A stretch of 32,651 bases of DNA from CAZIQY01 sp964541605. GTDB taxonomy: Bacteria > Desulfobacterota > Syntrophia > Syntrophales > UBA2185. The translations under genes were made by a program, and so were the position numbers. Below the pieces are notes generated by a model that saw only the letters and a program-made list of their open reading frames with translations, had not been told where the DNA came from and did not search any database. Shown here piece after piece: positions 26,070 to 30,808 of the stretch (position 1 is its first letter; each line of letters opens with the position of its first letter). The stretch covers positions 1-32,651 of the forward strand of contig CAZIQY010000029.1 in assembly GCA_964541605.1 (NCBI GenBank). The letters are read 5' to 3'.

Positions 26070-26498
26070 TCATCCCACCACTTTTTCTCTCAGCACCGTC
26101 AGTCTTAATATGTTTTTGCCGCCTTTCCGGACATACGTGACATCATCCATCAATCTTCTGATAAAGTATATTCCCAGCCCTCCGATTTTCCGATCTTCAA
26201 CGCCGGCAATAATGTCCGGTTCTTTGGCGGAGAAGACGTCAAAAGGGATGCCTGTATCGGAGATTTCCACGATGAACTGGTCATCTCCTCCCGGGATGCA
26301 GGATATTTCCATGTCGCCGCTGCCGTCCGGATAGGCATACCGGATAATATTGACCAGCGCCTCCTCCAGGCTGAGTTCCAATTCCATGATTCTGTTCGGT
26401 GGAAAACCCTGCTCTTCGGCGAAGAAAACGACAAATTCCATGGCTTCGTACAGATGATCCAGGGTGGCCGGCAGGATTTTTCTGGTTGTCACATTCAT
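26070..26498 (-). CDS. RsbW-like anti-sigma/switch kinase (HATPase_c_2)
   Basis: 142 aa GHKL ATPase. N box ELELSLEEALVNIIRYAY, G1 box EISDTGIPFD, and G2-like KIGGLGIYFIRRLMDDV are intact; there is no HisKA or receiver domain. Proteins of this type phosphorylate a STAS partner and release or hold a sigma factor or other client. The neighbouring SpoIIE phosphatase is the expected antagonist. No STAS or sigma gene is in the window, so the client is encoded elsewhere or is different. Confidence 0.92.
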   Translation of the reverse strand: MNVTTRKILPATLDHLYEAMEFVVFFAEEQGFPPNRIMELELSLEEALVNIIRYAYPDGSGDMEISCIPGGDDQFIVEISDTGIPFDVFSAKEPDIIAGVEDRKIGGLGIYFIRRLMDDVTYVRKGGKNILRLTVLREKVVG

Positions 26499-26525
26499 GA
26501 AGCGGTCTTTGATTTATTAGTCCCT

Positions 26526-27029
26526 TCAGTCGCTCGACTCTATTTCAGTCACGAGAGCCGAGAACAGGGTAATGATGTCCGAGTTGGCCTTGCGAAGGCG
26601 TTTCGATATAATTTTAACGATTTCGCGCGTTATATAAAGGCCGATGAGGGGATTTGTGTTTCCAAGGGCTTCAAAGTCGTCCTTCTTCACAACAAAACAC
26701 TCGCATTCCGTTTCCGCCACCACGGTTGCCGAGCGTTGCTCCGAATCCATGAGCGCCTGCTCACCGAAGAAGATGTTCATGTCATCCTTCAGCACGACCA
26801 CGGTGTATGGTTCGTTCTGCAGCGTTTTCTTTTCAATGCGAATTCTACCCTTGTTAAGAATGAACATGTCGCTTCCCTGCTCGCTCTCGTTGATTATATG
26901 CGCCGAAGCAGGATATCTGACAACGGACATGATGGAAAACAGGTCTTTCAGCGCCTGCTCGTCATCCTTGATATCCTTGAAGATGCTTATCTGTTTCAGT
27001 TTTTCTATGCCGCTGTGCAATTGACTCAA
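26526..27029 (-). CDS. Cyclic nucleotide-binding domain protein (no DNA-binding domain)
   Basis: 167 aa. A single CNB beta-roll: LKQISIFKDIKDDEQALKDLFS, VRYPASAHIINESEQGSDMFILNKGRI, and the phosphate-binding-cassette region FFGEQALMDSEQRSATVVAE, followed by a C-terminal helix. The cassette lacks the usual arginine in its standard place (GEQALMDSEQRSATV has R later), so binding of cAMP/cGMP is plausible but unproven. No HTH follows, so it is not a transcription factor. TTG start at 27029 with GAGG upstream; no earlier ATG exists and a later one would cut the fold. Confidence 0.88.
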   Translation of the reverse strand: MSQLHSGIEKLKQISIFKDIKDDEQALKDLFSIMSVVRYPASAHIINESEQGSDMFILNKGRIRIEKKTLQNEPYTVVVLKDDMNIFFGEQALMDSEQRSATVVAETECECFVVKKDDFEALGNTNPLIGLYITREIVKIISKRLRKANSDIITLFSALVTEIESSD

Positions 27030-27066
27030 TCTCCCCTCTTCCCTTTTTGTCTATCAAAAAAGGCGG

Positions 27067-28338
27067 TTAGCCTGCGGATTTCTTATGCGTACGCATGATT
27101 AACACGGCATAAGAGTTTTTTGGAATGACATAATCATCATCCGGATGAATGTTTGCGTAATTGTTTTCCATCGTCTTTACCGCATGAAGATTGTTTATCA
27201 GCTCGGAAATATCAGGCGTTTTCTGCGCATCGCGGATGGCTTCCTTTTTATATTTCCAGTAGCTCCCCACATTCTCAATCAGACCTATACAGTTGGCATC
27301 GTACCTGTCGTTGTAATATACCCGTATATCGTAAAATGGTTTCCCGACGAATTCCGATGGTATCGGGATTGTGCGAATGCGTGCTGCGGTTCTCTTGTCG
27401 AGAAGATCATTGATGACTTTTGAAAGGCCGATCGTGTCGCTTGCATTTGCCAGGATAAGGCGATGGTATTCGTTGCTGTAAATGATTTCATCTACGTGGG
27501 CGTTCTGGAGATACCTTTCAAATTTCAGGTCAAGCAACTCGGCGCAAATTCTTACGTTACGGGCGATCGCGTTAATGGTAAGGGCTGTCATGACTGTTTT
27601 GGAGTCTATCTCGGAAGGCGACGCGCCCAAACTTTCGTCAGCAAGGATGAATACCTGGCGCGCCTTTGCCACATTGGCGCGCGTCAGCATCATCTCGTTG
27701 AAATAATCGCCGCGGAGATGATTGAGATTGGCAAGATCAGGGTTTTGCTGCCGTATAAGTTCAACAAGATCCGGATCGACATTCGCAATCATCACCAGGT
27801 TTTTTGATTTAAAATGGTCGTTGTACATCATGATGTCGGCCAGAATATTTGACATATCCCTTTTCCAGCCGCAAATGATAAAATGCCCTCTGAGTTGTGA
27901 AAGGTCTCCCAAACCGCGTCCCTCCTTAAGTCTGCGTTCAACGAGCACGGAAGCGATTGTTGCCGTGAACATTGAAATCGTTATAACGCTGATTAATAGA
28001 AAAAAAATCGTGTATACGCGCCCGGCCGGCGTTCTCGGAGTCACATCACCGTAGCCGGTTGTAGTAAGGCTCACGACGGCATAATAGGCGCTTGAAATCA
28101 TCCTTATCAGGATATTCCTGTCGGTATCGGGATTGAACATCCCGGAATCCTTCTCAAAATAAAGCATGAAAATGGCGGAAATGCATATCAAAAATATGAT
28201 GACAAAACATATTCTGAAGAGATCCATCCGCCAAAGCGACCGCAAACGATCCGAAACGAGCACAAAAAGCGAATCCTCACTTATTGTGCTTGGGGAAATC
28301 AGCGTTTCTGTGCTTCTTCTCTTTGTCAGTGCCTTCAC
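27067..28338 (-). CDS. Two-TM potassium channel with RCK/TrkA-N domain
   Basis: 423 aa. Two membrane helices (about 40-60 and 107-133) flank the pore with selectivity filter TTTGYGD (92-98). A RCK N-domain (GHFIICGWKRDMSNIL, then DLVELIRQ...) is followed by a second regulatory half. This is the architecture of MthK/Kch-type ligand-gated K+ channels. Start is GTG 28338 with GGAG six bases upstream; the only nearby ATG (28373) is out of frame. First gene of the signalling-efflux operon, with a promoter at 28381-28409. Confidence 0.93.
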   Translation of the reverse strand: MKALTKRRSTETLISPSTISEDSLFVLVSDRLRSLWRMDLFRICFVIIFLICISAIFMLYFEKDSGMFNPDTDRNILIRMISSAYYAVVSLTTTGYGDVTPRTPAGRVYTIFFLLISVITISMFTATIASVLVERRLKEGRGLGDLSQLRGHFIICGWKRDMSNILADIMMYNDHFKSKNLVMIANVDPDLVELIRQQNPDLANLNHLRGDYFNEMMLTRANVAKARQVFILADESLGASPSEIDSKTVMTALTINAIARNVRICAELLDLKFERYLQNAHVDEIIYSNEYHRLILANASDTIGLSKVINDLLDKRTAARIRTIPIPSEFVGKPFYDIRVYYNDRYDANCIGLIENVGSYWKYKKEAIRDAQKTPDISELINNLHAVKTMENNYANIHPDDDYVIPKNSYAVLIMRTHKKSAG

Positions 28339-28380
28339 AGAATTCTCCGAAACATTTATATCAGGGGTCCCATGACGGGA

Positions 28381-28409
28381 AAGATAAGGGAGAAGATAAT
28401 GAAAATCAA
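28381..28409 (-). promoter_or_regulatory. Candidate promoter of the channel-signalling-efflux operon
   Basis: Minus strand TTGATT (28409-28404), 17-bp spacer, TATCTT (28386-28381). Each hexamer matches 4 of 6 consensus bases. Predicted start near 28374, about 36 bases before the GTG. Confidence 0.5.
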
Positions 28410-28442
28410 GGGAAAAATTGAAGATTCTTTACTTCTAAGCCT

Positions 28443-28979
28443 TTACATGGAGGAGGGGGAGCCCCAGGTGTTTCCGTCCGGTTTCTGATATTTGGAGGCT
28501 GCCTTGGCAAGCGCCTTGGTGAGGCTGAGCCCCGCCAAGATCCCGATGCCCAGTTCCTTCTCGATCTCTCTTTTTATCCGCAGGGTGATGGCCTCGTACG
28601 AGGCGTGAAGCGCCCGGCGCATGCCTGTAATGTCCGCAAAGGCCTCGTCAATGGAATACTCCTCCACCTGGGGCGTGAAGCGCCGAATGATGCTGAACAT
28701 CCGTCGGGAAAAGAGGCTGTAGGTTTCATAGTCGGAGGGCAGGGTAATAAGATCGGGGCAGAGAATCCTGGCCTGGTGCAGGGGAACGCCCCGTTTGACG
28801 CCCATCCTTTTGGCGGCGTAGCTGGCGCAGGCAACGATTCCCCTTTCTCCTCCCGTGATCAGGGTCTTTCCTTTAAGCTCGGGATGAATGGCCTCCTCGC
28901 AGGATGTGAAGAAGGCGTCTCCGTCGATATGCAGGATGGCCCGGGGCCACGAATGCAGGCTGAAAAAAATGTCGCTCAT
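28443..28979 (-). pseudogene. Truncated Y-family DNA polymerase (DinB/Pol IV-like)
   Basis: 178 aa against about 350-420 for the family. The N-terminal catalytic part is clean: AILHIDGDAFFTSCEEA (Asp19), GIVACASYAAKRMGVKRG, SIDEAFADITG (Asp111, Glu112) and GLSLTKALAKAASKYQKPDG. Then the homology breaks at GNTWGSPSSM and a stop. The thumb and little-finger domains are missing, and the region after the stop is the promoter of the next operon. It is probably a remnant without polymerase activity. A LexA-like operator is still present upstream. Confidence 0.85.
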
Positions 28980-29001
28980 GGGTAACCTTTCCGATCGTCA
29001 G

Positions 29002-29018
29002 TCCGGGCTTGCCCCGGA
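29002..29018. repeat. Short palindromic intergenic repeat
   Basis: TCCGGG-CTTGC-CCCGGA, followed by ATCT, with GTCAG before it. The wording is that of dispersed intergenic repeats common in proteobacteria and different from the ATTCCCG repeat at 6645. Confidence 0.45.
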
Positions 29019-29085
29019 ATCTATTTCTTTTCATGCTTCCCCGCCGCAATTTACCATTGTGGTGCCTTCATGACGTCTTGCTTTC

Positions 29086-29113
29086 ATAATAGAACGATTG
29101 TTCTATTTGTCAA
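29086..29113 (-). promoter_or_regulatory. Promoter with LexA-like palindrome, upstream of the polymerase remnant
   Basis: Minus strand TTGACA (29113-29108), 16-bp spacer, TATTAT (29091-29086). The spacer overlaps AATAGAACGATTGTTCTATT (29088-29107), a near-perfect 20-bp palindrome with GAAC-N4-GTTC at its core, the layout of Gram-positive-type LexA boxes. Repression by LexA or a TetR-like protein is plausible. Confidence 0.6.
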
Positions 29114-29278
29114 GGGGAAATTTTTAACTGCCGATCACTTGTCAGCCTGCCGGTTAAACGGGGAGGGTCAAATGCCGCCTTCTCTGATAGAAATATAGCT
29201 TGCGGAGATAATGATTGAATTTATTGCAGAATTATTTGTTGCACCTTGTGTTCTTATGGGTCAATGAATGTTATAAAA

Positions 29279-29455
29279 TACCCTGGGACGCCGGGGTAAA
29301 ATGGGAGGAGTGAATCTGTGTATGCACCAAATGCCAGAGAGCATGGTTTGTAGAGTAGATCCTCTTCCCACTGCTTTGTTCAATAACTCGTACGGTATCA
29401 TAAACCTTCTCAGATGGGAATGAGTTTGCACTTGCAAGGTTGATTCGAACGAAGC
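29279..29455 (+). ncRNA. Predicted IS110 bridge RNA
   Basis: 177 nt fold: 5' hairpin TACCCTGG-GACG-CCGGGGTA (29279-29298); target-binding loop closed by TGGGAGGAG (29302-29310) with CTCTTCCCA (29362-29370); donor-binding loop closed by GCTTTGTTC (29373-29381) with GAACGAAGC (29447-29455). Guides by position: left target TGCACC (29323-29328, equals flank 29240-29245), right target GAGTAG (29353-29358, pairs with CTACTT at 30482-30487), left donor ACGGTATC (29392-29399, equals right end 30475-30482), right donor TGCAAG (29433-29438, pairs with CTTGTG at 29245-29250 using two wobble pairs). Role by analogy with IS621: it brings donor and target DNA together for the recombinase. Confidence 0.8.
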
Positions 29456-29500
29456 TATTTTACTGGAGGTAAATTAATCATTTAAGAGGGGTATTTTATT

Positions 29501-30469
29501 ATGTCCGTATCGGTTCTGGGGATAGATATCGCGAAACAGAAATTCGATGCCGCACTTCTTGTAGATGGGAAGACAAAACATAAGACCTGCAAGAATTCGG
29601 TGGAAGGCTTTGAGACACTGATGCTCTGGCTTGAAAAGCTGGGGATTCAAAAGGTCCATGCTTGTCTGGAAGCGACTGGCAACTATGGAGAGGATTTAGC
29701 GATCTATCTTCATGAAGCCAGCCACATTGTCAGCATAGTCAATCCCGCCCGGATCAAGGGGTTTGCTCAGAGTGAACTGCTTCGCACCAAGACGGATAAG
29801 ATTGATGCTGCCTTGATTGCCCGGTTCTGTCTGGCTATGAAACCTGATCCGTGGATTCCGCCTTCACCGGAGATCAGATCTTTGAGAGCTCTGGTCAGAA
29901 GAGTTGATAGCCTGATCGACATGCGAAGTCAGGAGAAGAATCGGATCGGCACGGCACATGAATCGGTCATTCTTTTAATCAAAGAACATATCGCTTATTT
30001 GGATCAGGAAATTGAAAAAATCAGACGGCAGATTGCCGATCTGATAGGACAAAATCCGAATCTCAAACGGAGAAAAGAACTGCTGGATTCTATTCCCGGT
30101 ATTGGTAAGGCAACCATTCCTCACATCTTGGCAGAATTAGATAATCTGGGAAAATTCAACCATGTTCGTGAAATGGTGGCGTTCATCGGACTTGCGCCAA
30201 AGGAAACGCTTTCCGGATCATCTATTAAAGGGAAACCAAGATTATGCAAGATCGGACATGCAAGGCTCAGGAAAGCCCTGTATATGCCTGCATTGGTGTC
30301 GATTCAATGCAACCCTGTGATGATCGCTTTCTATAATCGCTTAAAAGACAAAGGCAAAAATGGGAAAGTTATCGTCTGCGCGATTATGCGGAAACTGGTT
30401 CACGTTATCTTCGGAGTCCTGAAATCCGGGAAAAAGTATGATCCAAACTTTAAGCCAATTTCAGCTTGA
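29501..30469 (+). CDS. IS110-family transposase (DEDD recombinase)
   Basis: 322 aa, full length. RuvC-like DEDD domain: Asp9 in LGIDIAKQKFD, Glu57 in ACLEATGNYGEDLA, Asp99 and Asp102 in KTDKIDAALIARFC. A coiled-coil middle (DQEIEKIRRQIADLIG) leads to the Tnp (transposase_20) domain: IPGIGKATIPHILAEL, AFIGLAPKETLSGSS with the conserved serine (240-243), GKPRLCKIGHARLRKALYMPAL. Start ATG 29501 with AGAGGGG upstream. No frameshift or stop, so the element may still be active. Its stop codon overlaps the -35 of a circle-junction promoter. Confidence 0.97.
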   Translation: MSVSVLGIDIAKQKFDAALLVDGKTKHKTCKNSVEGFETLMLWLEKLGIQKVHACLEATGNYGEDLAIYLHEASHIVSIVNPARIKGFAQSELLRTKTDKIDAALIARFCLAMKPDPWIPPSPEIRSLRALVRRVDSLIDMRSQEKNRIGTAHESVILLIKEHIAYLDQEIEKIRRQIADLIGQNPNLKRRKELLDSIPGIGKATIPHILAELDNLGKFNHVREMVAFIGLAPKETLSGSSIKGKPRLCKIGHARLRKALYMPALVSIQCNPVMIAFYNRLKDKGKNGKVIVCAIMRKLVHVIFGVLKSGKKYDPNFKPISA

Positions 30470-30483
30470 CAAGAACGGTATCT

Positions 30484-30808
30484 ACTTATCAATGATTTTT
30501 GATTTATAATGGATGTGACGATTACCACTTATAACAAGCTTTTGAGAGCGGGTAAGGTAGACGGGACATTATTTACTCACCCGGCATGTCCCCGCGATAA
30601 AAAAGGCTTTGCTGTCAGGCTATAGGATGTTTGTCTCGTTCATATTTTGCTGCTCGTTTCAATTAAATAATTCCAAACCTAGGGTAATAGGCTCATCCGA
30701 GGTATTAACGAAACAAGAACAATGTAATGGCCTTCTGTTAGAACATATTTGCTGTCCGGAGAAATAGCGACAAAATCACCCCGAGAATAATGAGAGCCAA
30801 ACGGTTTT
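30484..30808. other. Non-coding gap between the IS and the HEAT/SUMF1 gene
   Basis: 325 bases with no gene of normal length. From 30484 to about 30678 I see no ORF, RNA or strong hairpin. The part from 30679 upward holds a WD40-like remnant on the minus strand. No retroelement reverse transcriptase or template repeat is here. Confidence 0.6.
30679..30800 (-). pseudogene. Possible WD40-repeat protein remnant
   Basis: On the minus strand one frame reads GSHYSRGDFVAISPDSKYVLTEGHY and stops at 30679-30681. The core FVAISPDSKYVLT has the wording of a WD40 blade (compare AxSPDGKxxLTGSxD). It has no start codon, is only about 40 codons long, and lies just after the HEAT/SUMF1 stop. It suggests that a WD40 gene once followed, now deleted, perhaps during the IS110 insertion or an earlier rearrangement. 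Confidence 0.4.

Larger units (their letters stand above)
29247..30483 (+). mobile_element. IS110-family insertion sequence with intact recombinase and bridge RNA
   Basis: About 1237 bp. The right end is ACGGTATCT (30475-30483) just after the transposase stop, and the left end follows CT at 29245-29246 in GCACCT/TGTGTTC. There are no terminal inverted repeats and no target duplication other than the CT core, as in the IS110 group. Joining the ends gives ACGGTAT-CT-TGTGT, which, from memory, differs at two positions from the IS621 donor. The left non-coding region holds the bridge RNA, whose guides match both the element's ends and its flanks. The rebuilt empty site is GTTGCAC-CT-ACTTATC. Confidence 0.85.

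Noticed and set aside
29199..29204. CTTGCG at 29199 as the left end of the IS110 element
   Set aside because: It pairs with the right donor guide, but the sequence before it does not match the left target guide, while the flank at 29240-29245 does.
29392..30482. ACGGTATC pair as a target-site duplication or recombination scar of the IS
   Set aside because: The left copy lies inside the bridge RNA 100 bases before the transposase and fits the donor-guide role; IS110 elements do not make such duplications.
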